From Atkinsonella hypoxylon (taxonomy: Eukaryota; Ascomycota; Sordariomycetes; Hypocreales; Clavicipitaceae): 64,000 nucleotides of DNA. Location of the stretch: the NCBI GenBank assembly GCA_000729835.1, contig JFHB01000023.1, positions 205,907-269,906 on the forward strand. Reading direction: 5' to 3'. A program made the position numbers and the translations under genes. Shown piece by piece: positions 44,050 through 54,583 of the stretch; positions within the stretch are counted from its first letter, which is position 1, and every line of letters starts with the position of its first letter. The notes beneath the pieces are model-generated. The model worked only from the letters and a program-made list of their open reading frames with translations, was not told the DNA's origin and searched no databases.

Positions 44050-46305
44050 ATGTCAGCACCCAGTTCCAAAAAGCGAGCAGCACCGGGGGCTTCGCCAGTT
44101 ATTTCGTACCAGCAGCAAATGTCGCAACCAGTGACTGGTGATAATGGGACCATAGACAGCATATTGCGATGGAACGCAGGCGGCACCGATATGACCGATA
44201 CTTCTGCGCAGGCACCCGACTCATACGGCCTGATGCCGACGCAGCCACAGTTTAATCAGGTCTCTGTCCCTTCAAACACGCTTGCGCGACGTGACATGAA
44301 CCAGGCTCTTATTCCGACGCATAATCGTAACATCGAAAATGCAATCGAGCCGTGGGCAGGTTTCGGTGATGACAGCGGTCTTTTGCAGCGGAATGATGAT
44401 GGCGGCCTGATTGAGCAGGAGAATATTGAGGCTTTGGAGGCGTTGGCGCAGAAAGCAAAGAGGGAAGCTCAAGCTAAACGGAAATCAATTCCACCGTTTG
44501 TGCAAAAGCTCAGCAGGTGCGTAATTCGTCACAGACCCAACAGAAGTCGTCCATTAAAACTAACTTGACCCCGAAGCTTTCTAGAGGATAGCAAGAATAA
44601 ACATTTTATCCGCTGGTCGGAAAAAGGAGATTCATTCATTGTTCTCGACGAAGACGAGTTCGCCAAGACACTGATCCCGGAACTCTTCAAACACAACAAA
44701 TATGCATCATTTGTGCGACAGCTCAATATGTACGGATTTCATAAACGGGTGGGATTATCGGACAACTCTATGAGGGCCAGTGAGCGTAAAAATAAAAGCC
44801 CGAGCGAGTATTACAATCCGTTCTTCCGCCGTGATCATCCGAACCTACTGTGGCTCATCAACAAGCCCAAAGGAAAACCAAAAGGCTCAAACAAAAACAA
44901 GAGTATCGAAGAAGACGGAGAGAGCGACGAGGACCAGACCAACGAGGATGGTGCTGCTCAAACTGGCGCTGGGATCAATGCTATTGCCGGCCGCTCTCTC
45001 CCCCCTCCACCAGACTCTCAGGCGCTGCCAAAGAAAGAGATGAGTCTGATTCGCGAGGAGCTGAATAAAGTTAGAGAACAACAAAGAAGAATCCTTGGGG
45101 CCATCACTGACCTGCAAAATAACAATCATAGCCTCTACAACCAAGCCCTCATGTTCCAGAATCAACATGACCGGCACCAGAATTCTATCAATGCGATTCT
45201 CAAGTTCCTGGCCAACGTATTCAGGAAAACGCTCGAGGATCAGGGCAACATGCAAAACGTCAGCGAGATTATTTCTAGCATGATCACCAGCCAAGGTCAA
45301 CAACAACCTCAGCAAGGAAGTGTGGTCGATCTGGGCGATTTTTTCCAAACGCAAGTGGACTCCTCGCCCACACCTGGAGGGGCTCATAAGAGAGCCCGAG
45401 GGCTACTGCCACCAATTCCGAAGCAAAATGAGGCATTCAAGTCTGCGACTTCACCACCATCGACAAATTCTGCCACTCTATTATCATTTGGCGGCCAAAA
45501 TCCCGAAATGGGCCACGTCACTGAACTGCTCGATGGGGGCGAAACACCGCCAAATCTTCGCCACGAACTCGAAAATAATCCTCACGAACGAATGATGAAG
45601 ATTATCAACGATCATAATGCCATAAACAAAGCCGGCATCGACCTCCCAGAGGCTGCTGAGCTAGTCGCCAACGCACCCAATACCCTGAACCAGGACCAGA
45701 GGAACAAACTGGTAGATTTCATGGGAAGACAGAGCACTCCTGTTCCGTCTGCAATCCCGAAGCAGCCCTCGGCAAGCTCATCATCCAATGCTCCGCCTCC
45801 TGCCTCGGGGTCGACAGCATCAAGAGTCTCCCCTGCGCCAGCAGATAATGCAACGATGCCCTCAATGTCACCTATCATGAGATCACCGCAAATGGCCCCG
45901 CCATCCCTCAACCAGATCAATACGAACCAGATGGACCTCGAGCAGCTTCAACGGTTGCAAAGTGAGCAAGATGCAAAGATCCAGGAGCTTAGTGAAATGC
46001 TAGGACCGTTAAGTCCATCAGGCCGTATTCCTGGTCTGGGAGACAATCCTGATGCGTATTTTGGTCCCCCTACTACCGAATTGGATCAGTTCTTTGATAG
46101 TAACGCCTTCTTGGATGATGCCAACTTTGGTACGGATGGAACTGACTTCAACTTCAGTATTGATCCAGATGGAACAGGGATCGACCCCTTGGGTGTCGAG
46201 ACTAATGAGAAAGACACGCCGAGCACGACAGGCACAGAAGAAATCAAGCGGGAAGACTTGGAGACCAGTGCCGCTCAAAGTACTAAAAGACGGAAAGTGG
46301 GCTGA
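44050..46305 (+). CDS. hsf1: Heat shock transcription factor (HSF1)
   Basis: A nuclear trimeric activator of chaperone genes through nGAAn elements. Exons 44050-44516 and 44577-46305 (intron GTGCGT..GAAG, 60 nt) give 731 aa. The intron splits the HSF DNA-binding domain (about residues 148-245). The domain contains KSIPPFVQKLSSFLED, the turn FIRWSEKGDSFIV, and the recognition helix region NKYASFVRQLNMYGFHK. A coiled-coil oligomerisation region follows (MSLIREELNKVREQQRRILG, then HNHSLYNQ-like and LANVFRK). The long C-terminal part is Pro/Ser/Asn-rich, ending in a basic KRRKVG, a likely nuclear signal. The length is normal for the fungal family. Confidence 0.95.
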
Positions 46306-47080
46306 TGTGCATGTCGCAGAATCCGGACATACACTGGATACGCAAACAGATGGCCGAGGCCACGCTTGTCAACGAGCATAAAAGATGCGAGGTTATCTTA
46401 CAGCTATACCATTCAATTTCAGCCAGTGCAACCAATAGAAGCGATTTCGGGCATCGACCCCTTTATATACAAAAGCGATCTTTTTCTTTGAAAATAGGAA
46501 TGGCGTTGTGTATTTTCTAGTACGCAACCAAACCTGCACAATGTCGTGGATAGATGAAAAGAGAGCGCACTCGGGCGGACAGAATTTTCATAGTCATTCT
46601 GTCGAGAATTGCGTGGTTTTGGCACAGGCTGGGCGTAATATTCGGAAGGCGTAGCGCAAATATTTGTTTACAGAGGGCTAAATGCCTGCCGCTACGGCGA
46701 CTTGCAATAATAGATTTTTTTTTTTTTTTCGCCTAGCATCTTGATTGGCTTTTGTACGTACGTTGAGCTTGTGCCTTGTGAGACGGGTTGTCCGATTGAG
46801 TGCCATCGGCAATCACAGCCTACATCAAGAATAGTGTAACTCAACTAGTCTCACGTCGCTCGCTCTAACAACCACGCAGTCGCATGTTACACCACAGAGT
46901 TGTGATGGAGCAAAAGCTTAAGGACGCCGACTTAATCCCAGCTTTGTATTGCACGCCGGGCGAGGCCTCTACAGCTTTCGGTATTGCGGTAGACTTGCCG
47001 CGCGCCATCTCTCTTCGACCCGGCGTGCTCGGCGTTTTTCGGCAAACATCTTTCATGAATACCCCATCTCACAAAACTAT
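46306..47080. terminator. Convergent spacer between hsf1 and cyp10
   Basis: No gene is seen. A T14 run (about 46714-46728) is present. The converging genes probably end their transcripts here. Confidence 0.4.
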
Positions 47081-47635
47081 TCACCCCGCCAAGGGATTCG
47101 CATGAACGGTCACGCTCTCGATCCTAATCTTCTCCACGGGGCGGTTCTTCCTGTCCACCTCGACGGCTTCCATCTTGGCCAGCGCCACGAGGCTCTCATC
47201 GCCAATGACCTTGCCAAAGACGGTGTTGAGCCCATCCAGATGCGGCGCCTTGTCGAACGTGATGAAGAACTGGGATCCGTTGGTCCCGGGCCCCTTGTTC
47301 GCCATGCTGACCGTTCCGCGCTGGGCGTGTCGTAGCGCGGGGCGGATCTCGTCGTCGAAGGCGCCGCCCCAGATGGATTTGCCGCCCTTGGGATTGTCGG
47401 GTGCGGGGGAGGCGGGCGCGCCGGCTTGGACCATGAATTTCGGGATGAGGCGGTGGAAGGGGGAAGCGTTGTAGTAGCCTGATGCGCAGAGGGCGAGGAA
47501 GTTCTGAGGACCGGGTTGGTTAGGCTTTGTGATGGACGGCGGAAACTGGTGACGTACCTCGGCTGTTTTGGGCACGCTTTCGCAAAAGACTTCTATTTTG
47601 ATGTCTCCTAGTGTTGTGTGGAGTGTGACGGACAT
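47081..47635 (-). CDS. cyp10: Cyclophilin-like peptidyl-prolyl isomerase (Cyp10 / PPIL3)
   Basis: A compact cyclophilin. A 54-nt intron at 47557-47504 (GTACGT, CCTAACC, TCAG) is exactly divisible by three, so the unspliced frame is also open. Removing it restores the family pattern KTAENFLALC and a 166-aa protein, the usual PPIL3 length. Core motifs are FHRLIPKFMVQ, NGSQFFITFDKAPHLDG and the VFGKV strand. PPIL3-class enzymes are nuclear and linked to the spliceosome. The gene is divergent from orc6 with only 237 bases between them, so promoters are likely shared. Confidence 0.9.
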   Translation of the reverse strand: MSVTLHTTLGDIKIEVFCESVPKTAEVRHQFPPSITKPNQPGPQNFLALCASGYYNASPFHRLIPKFMVQAGAPASPAPDNPKGGKSIWGGAFDDEIRPALRHAQRGTVSMANKGPGTNGSQFFITFDKAPHLDGLNTVFGKVIGDESLVALAKMEAVEVDRKNRPVEKIRIESVTVHANPLAG

Positions 47636-47872
47636 GGTGGGTGTGAGATGGAGAGCGAATGTGGGATTGCGGGTTGAAAATGTGCGACGAGATGTTGTCT
47701 TATTCTGGAGGTAGTCCAGCTTTGTTCCCTCCTACGTAATCGAGCCTAAGCCTAGGTACGTACACACGTTATCGATAGAGCCAACAAACTCGAAGCTGAC
47801 GTTGGCGCGTGGACCACTTCTCTAGTTGTAACCTCCTGACCAAGGACACAGTGGCACGCAAATCAAGCTAGA

Positions 47873-49097
47873 ATGAGCAGGCAAATCGAGCAAGCACTGT
47901 TTTCTATGATGCCAACGTATGGCTCGGATCTGCCCCCCTCGCTTGTTGAGCTAGCCAGCTCGTTGCTAGCCCAATCTCGACACAGAGCAAGCACGCTTAA
48001 AGCTGATGAGGAGATCGCACGACAATACGCGTGCGCCAACATTGCTTGCGAACGGTCAGTCTCTGAACTTTGAAAAAAAAAAAAAGAAGTAGCAAAAACT
48101 GGTATATTCTTGCATGTTGACAAGCGGTGCTCCGTGTAGCTTGAAAACATCGCTTGATCTCCCGCCAATAGTCCCTCGCCCACCAATCCCACCTCGCATC
48201 TACAACCGTCTCTACACGCACCTCGACAACATCCTGCCGAATCCTGCGTCCACGCCTCGCACCAGCAGAGTCCGTACCCCAAGCTCCAAGGCCCGCCATG
48301 GTAAAACGCCAATAGGGTCGCAGCCACGCGCGCTGCCCTCAAGAGGCACTCCGACCAAGGAGGCCACGCTCGCCAAGTTTCGCACTCCTACCAAGACAGC
48401 AGGCGCGTCCACGGCCAGAAGGAATGAGAATCAAGGCTCAAGGGGTGGTTTGTGTCCGTGGGTTCAGCCCGTTATTCGGTATATGTGCGCTGAATCGGGT
48501 CACAAAAGACTGGCGCCGACGGTGCTTGCTGGTGTAGAGTACGCTCTTTTGCCTAGTGGCCGTCCTACGGAGGACCCCTGGTGTCTCCAGCATGTAACGG
48601 ACCTGGTTGCCGCCTTGTATTTCTTCGTCATCATGCGCGTGCGCGCCATCACTTCTGGCGCTGATATCGATCGAGAGGGCTACGTGCCGCTGCGGAAGGA
48701 AATCCTGGCTTTGCTCGCGCAGGCTGGCCGAGAAGTGACTGTCCCTGAGCACGAGCACCGTGACTCATTCTGGGAGGGGTGGAGGGACGTCAAGCCTCGG
48801 GAGTTTGACACAGCAGTTGCCAAGGTCGATGAGAACAGCTGGTTATCGGGCGATTGGTACGGCGGTATTGCCGACGTTCTCAACTCGACGACCAAAGTTG
48901 ATGCTGAATTGTCTGATAACGGGCAGGAAACTTTCGATCCACTTCTTCCTACAAGACGAGCGGATGCCATGCTACAAGAACGGTATGATTTCCTTAGTAA
49001 AGCCAGGAGGGCGGATTTTGCGGTGTGGCGCGCCAGCATGCTTGCCAAAATTGCCGAAGCTGTTCCAAACAATTCGGCCATGGAAGTTGATGTGTGA
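47873..49097 (+). CDS. orc6: Origin recognition complex subunit 6
   Basis: The Orc6 subunit of the complex that binds replication origins and helps load Mcm2-7. Exons 47873-48054 and 48140-49097 join (CG|C, Arg) to 379 aa. The intron contains a poly-A run. The N-terminus (residues 1 to about 85) is the TFIIB-like helical domain: MSRQIEQALFSMMPTYGSDL, then ELASSLLAQSRHRASTLK. A Ser/Thr/Arg-rich linker with several S/T-P sites follows; these are likely cyclin-dependent-kinase sites. The C-terminal part is a second helical domain with CPWVQPVIRYMC. It is divergent from cyp10. Confidence 0.88.
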
Positions 49098-49292
49098 GGC
49101 GAAGTCTTGTGCACCCAGATTAAAAATGCATAACCGGTCATATCATTTTACTATAAGCTCATTACATCGCCAGTCTTCCTGCCTTATCTCTTTTGGGCGG
49201 TATTTACATCAGACATTGTTCCAGACATGACGCGACTCGTCTACTTATGCTCAACCCTATTTGCTTTCCGAGGTGGGCTAAAGGTACGGGGC

Positions 49293-50382
49293 TTAGGGTA
49301 CAGGGTTCCAGTGAGATGCAACGAAAGCGTTGTCACTGTAGTCGGCGGTTTTGTCGATACCTACGGTAATCCAGAGCAGCAGACCGTCCTTGGCGCTGTC
49401 ACCAAGGTAGACATACTTCATGAAGGGGTCGTAGTCCTCGGTGGCTTCGTCTTCGCTAAATCGATCCTGTCTGTTGTCGGTGAAGGGCTTCTTGTTCAAT
49501 GTGTAAGGCGCGTTGGCCTCCACAGCCATGATCAAAGACTGATCAAAATACGTCTGGCCGATATGCGAGACGGTACCGCCTTCAAACGTGCCGTTTGGCA
49601 GAATAGTCGCATTGTCTGTGGACATCAGGTGAATATGGTTCGTCCGCCCGGCATAATGGCCGGGGAAGATGGTGCTGTACTGGACGACGCCGTCGTCATC
49701 CGTGATCTGGGCTCCGCGACCAAAGTTGGTTGTCAGACCGCCTTGCCCCCGGGCCGTCACGCCAGAATAGGCACCCGTTGCATTGGCGTGCCACACGTCA
49801 ATGACCAGGTTCGGAACCGCCTCGCAGGTGTTGATGTCAATGAACTGGAAGTCGAGATGCGAGGCCACGCCGGGCTCGCCGTCCGTGATGTTCTTGCGCA
49901 TGGACTCGCCCGTGACATAGTACGGGCCAATGACGGTTTCAGGGACAAGGATACAGCTGGCGTTGGAGGCAAACAGGACATCCAAGGGCGTGTCGGCGTC
50001 GTGTGCATATATCGTCTGGTCATGGGAGATGGCCATCCACTCCTCGAGCTCTTCCTTCCCGCGACGTTGCACATCTTGGATATCCACTACGTTAGCCACG
50101 ACTTTTCCTTCCCGTCAGAGTATAATGGGCACGTCGACGCTTACGACTTCCGAGATTGCGCTGCACACGCAGCTCGTCGGCCCACGCGGCACGACGAGTA
50201 ACGGCCCGCTTGCGAAGGGCAACCGCAGCAGGTAGGTCTGCGCATTTCGCGAGGCTGCGCTTGGAATGAGCTGCGATTCGGCGCAGCGTCGTCTCCTGCG
50301 CTTTGCGCTCCTCTTCTGTCTCGGGATGGCCCAGGGCGGTCGCGCTGAGGGCTAGCACGGCAGTGAGGGTGGACCAAATCAT
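49293..50382 (-). CDS. Secreted intradiol-dioxygenase-like protein
   Basis: Exons 50382-50145 and 50086-49293 (58-nt intron GTAAGC..GTAG) encode 343 aa. The first about 18 residues (MIWSTLTAVLALSATALG) are a signal peptide, so it is probably extracellular. The core fits the intradiol ring-cleavage dioxygenase fold: GPYYVTGE (Tyr135/136), then the metal motif GHYAGRTNHIHL with Tyr224, His230 and His232. Together these give the two-Tyr/two-His Fe(III) site of catechol dioxygenases. The preceding VWHANATGAYSG block is also typical. Secreted fungal members are thought to cleave plant or lignin-derived catechols. The substrate is unknown. The dioxygenase-like fold is well supported. Confidence 0.9.
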
Positions 50383-52225
50383 GATTTTTTGTTCTTTTTT
50401 GTCTTTTTTTGGTTGGCGGAAGACGATAGGAATGTGCTTTGGGGGGGCAATTTACCCGTCAAGAGTTACAGTACGACTTGTCCTTGGGGTAGTTTGAAAC
50501 AATTGGTACAAAGTGTGTCTAGCCGTCCCCCCCCCTTCGTTTTTATAGAAACCAGGCCGTTCTCGCTGTTTAGCCGTCAGCAAGCATTGACGTGCTACTC
50601 CGACCCCTTTTTTTCCACCCAGGTATTGTCTTGGCTTTGTTTTGGGAGGACCAAGGGAACAGAGTATGCACTAGTGCGTACGAAAGAGGTGTTGATGTAT
50701 TTCTATCTCTTTGAATCCGTTACGACTCCAACGCGGTATCTTAGCCCCTTCACCCCCGCGCTCGCGCGCAACCTCGAGTGACCTTTAGTAACCTTTAAAT
50801 ACACTTACGCTGAAGCACGATATAACGCATTTTCGCTAGTAGAGCTTTATAATAATAAACTAGTACAGTGTAGTAAAGCCGTTATAATAGACTATCATTA
50901 AGACCTATAATAACAAAAAAAAAAAAAATTTCAAGTTTATACAAATACTTAAGTACCTACCTAGGTAGGTAGATAGAAAGATTAGGTACCTATCTAGTAG
51001 ATGTATGTATCTCTTTGTAAAATAAGATAGTTCCTCGACTTTTATTTATTATGCTGTAGATCAGCAGTGTGATGATCCCCTGCCAAGCCCTGAACCGGAT
51101 GGATACCATAACATCGTTGAATTATGCGATAGTTATTTGTAGGGGTTTTGAACCAATCAGAGGGTTGCTCGGAGATATTCCTAATCCTTGCCACATCCAC
51201 AAATACAAGATCAAATCATACCAAGTCATGTAGCATTATAGCATACTATGCGCGATTTGTACACTCCTATCGTCGTCACGTCGAGTTCCCTGTAGTACCT
51301 GGAAAATCATCCATAGTCGCATTGTAGTTTACAAAGATGGCGCCCTGTTATCAAGAACATATCGTCGTCCAATCGAGGCTTGTCATTGCGAGCAAGGTAT
51401 TTTTTCCCGGGGATAAAAGCGGGGCGCGAAAAAAAAAAAAACCACATAGTTACAGTTCTGCGGACTTGTTGCCACGTTGGGCTTAGCCGCAATGGTGGGA
51501 ATACGGGCGACTTGAACAAAGCCGCCATGTTTACATTTCTGACTACGGCCACCCTAGCGTATTTGTTCTGGAGGATACAATTTTTTTGCATGTACGTGCT
51601 TGATTAGTCCTGAGGTTTTTCATACAGTCGAAATCCTTTTTTTAAATAGTACTACTAATTGATTCTGTTGCGACTTGATTCTGTCGCTTCTGATCCGCTA
51701 CGTTAAGTGACGTAAGACTACATTTCTATACTAACTACCTCCTTTACCTTAATTACGTGCTTAGTAGGCATGCACGGGTTAGTTCAATCTAACTCTGAGC
51801 ACTTACAACACAGTAGGTAACAAGGGTGAGGTTAATAGGCTATTCCTTAGTATTATAATTATAACTAACCTATAACTGGAATAACATAATCATAGTAGCG
51901 ACAGAGTCAATTGGCAGCAACGGAGTCAATTAGCAGTGACAGAATCACTTCGTTATATATTGCTTGCCTTCATTTATGTATGTAACAAAACTATTCTATA
52001 AATTCACGGCACGCCTCATAGAGTCAAAATATCAGCATACAAGGTGCCGCCAAGTCCGGACAGTATCTTGGCACGTAGAAGGTGGGTAAGTAAGTGGCCG
52101 TGTGAGGATCCGGAGATGGTAGTTTTTTCGGTCACGATGAGGAACCTTTCCTTTTGCACAACGGGATGTTGCATTTGGGGTGCCTAGGTAGAACTACACC
52201 ATGTACTCCTGTGGAAGCTCATTTT
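50383..52225. other. Gene-poor spacer with repeats
   Basis: No gene is supported. Contents are poly-T and poly-C runs near 50390-50540, a CCTACCTAGGTAGGTAG palindrome (about 50957-50973), an AT-rich stretch, and the MITE-like inverted repeat at 51654-51934. The first 150 bases hold the promoter of the intradiol dioxygenase-like gene. Confidence 0.45.
51654..51934. repeat. MITE-like element with inverted ends (about 280 bp)
   Basis: The left arm 51654-51688 (ACTAATTGATTCTGTTGC then GACTTGATTCTGTCGCT) is complementary to the right arm 51897-51934 apart from a 3-base gap and a few changes. Most changes are C in the right arm against T in the left, as repeat-induced point mutation would leave. 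A further GACAGAATCAC follows the right arm. The interior is AT-rich with no frame. Confidence 0.5.
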
Positions 52226-53475
52226 CTAATGAAGCTTTCCTGGCACAAAAGGATGCCCAACGCTGAGACCGCCGCAAACTGCCCATGCCTGCCCGTTGAC
52301 GTAGCTGCTCTCATCACTTCCCAGGAAGAGAGCAACCCTGGCAATCTCGTCAGCTTGACCACCTCTCTGCATGGGGTTCAGCTGGCCAATCTTCTTCTCG
52401 TTGCCTCTTGCTCGGGCGAGTTCGTAGATCGGAGCCGTCATGCCCGTCTCGATCAAACCTGGGCAAATGGCGTTGACACGGACGTTAGTGCCCGTGAGCT
52501 GATAGGCTATTGTCTGTGCGAGGGAAATAACAGCCGCCTTAGATGCCGAATACGGCGTGGAGCCAGCATTGGACCGTATGCCGGCTACTGAAGCAGTTGC
52601 TATGATGGAACCACCTGATTGCGGTTTCTCAGAAGACGTCTTCATCATCGCCGGCGCAGCATACTTGGCCGCCAAGAAAACGCTGTGATGTGGTAGTTAG
52701 GTCATGCTCAGCTGGGCGGCTTTGTGGACACGATATTGCTTCCGCGTCCATTTCGGAATGCTTCGGCAATGCGGGTCCGGAATCTTTCGAGCTCTCTTCA
52801 TCACCAGCCAAGACAACTCTTGGGGTTTCTAGAACATACCTGAGTGTATTTGTCCGCAAAACTTCCATAAAGTCTGCGTCCGTAAGCTCAGTGAAGACGA
52901 GATTCAAACCCGTGATGCCTGCATTGGCGAAAAACACATCTAGACGTCCATAGCGTAACACGGCGTCGTCAACCACGCCTTTAACCTTGGGTTCATCCGC
53001 GGCATCAAATTGACGCAGGTGAATATCAACTTTGGGATACGCGGCTGTGATTTCCTGCTTGTGAGCGGCCAAGTTGGATCCATCAAAGTCACAAATGTAG
53101 ATTGCTCTCGCCCCGTTCTCGGCAAACTGATGGGCAGTCGCGCGACCAATGCCAAGCGCCGAGTTTGCCCCTGAGAGAATATTTCATCAGTGTGGGTTCT
53201 TATTTGCTTTGCCTCTTGACTTCATATGAGAGTATTGCTTTAATAGCAGGAGAAGAGACAGTGTGGCACCACGTATTGGATTGCATCTGGAAAGGGCAGG
53301 GTGATTGTACTTTCGTGTGCTTACCTGTGATGATAACCACTTTGCCATCTACGCGGAGCCCGCTGGATTTACCGGCAACTCTGTTTATGGGTGGAAGGCC
53401 GGTTGGAGAAGTTGAATTTGAGCCCTCGAGCTGGCTGCTAATGGAGTTGATGCGTCTTTCGGCCTGGACGGACAT
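52226..53475 (-). CDS. Short-chain dehydrogenase/reductase (SDR)
   Basis: Three exons, 53475-53325, 53170-52840 and 52682-52226, join to 312 aa. The introns end in CTCAG and CACAG. The N-terminal 40 residues are polar; then comes the NAD(P) site VVIITGANSALGIG. The usual NAG (FFANAG) follows, then Ser192 in ATASVAG, Tyr205 and Lys209 in PYSASK, and the C-terminal CPGLIETGM. These are the complete catalytic residues of a classical SDR. An Asp after the second strand (ICDFDG) points to NAD(H) preference. The substrate cannot be read. It is flanked by repeats on both sides. Confidence 0.9.
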
Positions 53476-54022
53476 GATGCGAAGCTATGGATACGGAGAT
53501 GTATACTGTGGTTGGAGTCTGTGCATGTCAAGTCTTCCGCGGGATATCGTCTCAGATGCAGGTTGCCTCAGCTCTCGATTATTGAATCAGAGAACAAGCA
53601 AACATGCCATCAGGGGAAAGCCAGTGTTTCACCCCGATCAATAGCGTCGACCGCCCTGGATCGGTTGCGATGCTTGATGTCAAGATAATGGCGCAAGCTG
53701 TCTTAATGTGATATTCTCCGGATATGTAGGACCTCAATCAAAGGGACCATGGCAATCCGGGGCCGAGGTTCGAAGATGCTGATTCTGCTAGCTAGCCTAG
53801 CGTCGACTCCACTGTGCCGACGATATAGTCGTGGTACACTGCTGGGTATCGAGGTAGGACCCGTACTGTGTTTTCCTTCTCTTGCGTGAACAATGTGACG
53901 AGATAAAATGGCATATACAATAATGCAGCCAGATTCTTATCATTGTCTACACATTGTAAGTCGGCCTTGCCGGAATTCTCTTTGCACAAAAACAGCGATC
54001 AAAGAAGGGGACAAACTTGAGA

Positions 54023-54089
54023 TCGCAAAAATTGCGACGTGGCTATGCCACAAATAAATGTTCGGTTAGACCCTCTATACCGAGCGACA
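54023..54089 (+). repeat. Interspersed repeat, copy 2 (partner at 15574-15640)
   Basis: Shares the ordered blocks GCGACGTGG, GCCAC, AATGTTCGGTT, ACCC, TATACCG and GCGACA with 15574-15640. It is slightly more AT-rich than that copy. Confidence 0.5.
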
Positions 54090-54220
54090 TGCTGGGTGAA
54101 CAAAAGAATGGCACCATGCTTGGAGCCGTTGTAGTGGCCATTGGTTATACCACCACACCAAGCTTCATTCAATCAATTGCCAAGTCGTCCTTTTCGTCAT
54201 CCTTTCTCATCCAAAGAAAG

Positions 54221-54221
54221 G

Positions 54222-54254
<33 letters not shown>

Positions 54255-54255
54255 C
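54221..54255. repeat. (GGGTGA)n hexamer array
   Basis: About six tandem units of GGGTGA, in the middle of non-coding DNA. It resembles telomere-like repeats only superficially; the fungal telomere unit is TTAGGG. It is a microsatellite. Confidence 0.8.
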
Positions 54256-54535
54256 GCACATGACCGAACGAGAGGAAGGAACAGGCTGTTGCATGGACTC
54301 ACAAGGGAAGGAACTAACTGACGAACTGGCGCTTTCCCTCGCAGCACCATGGACCACGACTTCGCCGCGAATTTCCACCTGAGCATTGTAGCAGCCAGAC
54401 TTGGAAGCGGCATCGTGATCGGTCTGAGTTGATACTCAATTACATGTGCCAAGTATAGAGTCCTTGGGCATCCAGGTCCTAGGCCGCCAGGCCAATGACC
54501 AATGGATAACTGCATCACCCCAAGCAGAAAACCCG

Positions 54536-54583
54536 TACCTGACCCGACCTGACCTGACCCGACCCGACCTGACCTGACCTGAC
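54536..54583. repeat. (CCTGA/CCCGA)n pentamer array
   Basis: About nine to ten tandem pentamers, alternating CCTGA and CCCGA. They differ from one another by single C/T changes. A palindrome-free, simple array. Confidence 0.75.

Noticed and set aside
54221..54255. Possible internal telomere repeat
   Set aside because: The unit is GGGTGA, not TTAGGG, so it was kept only as a microsatellite.
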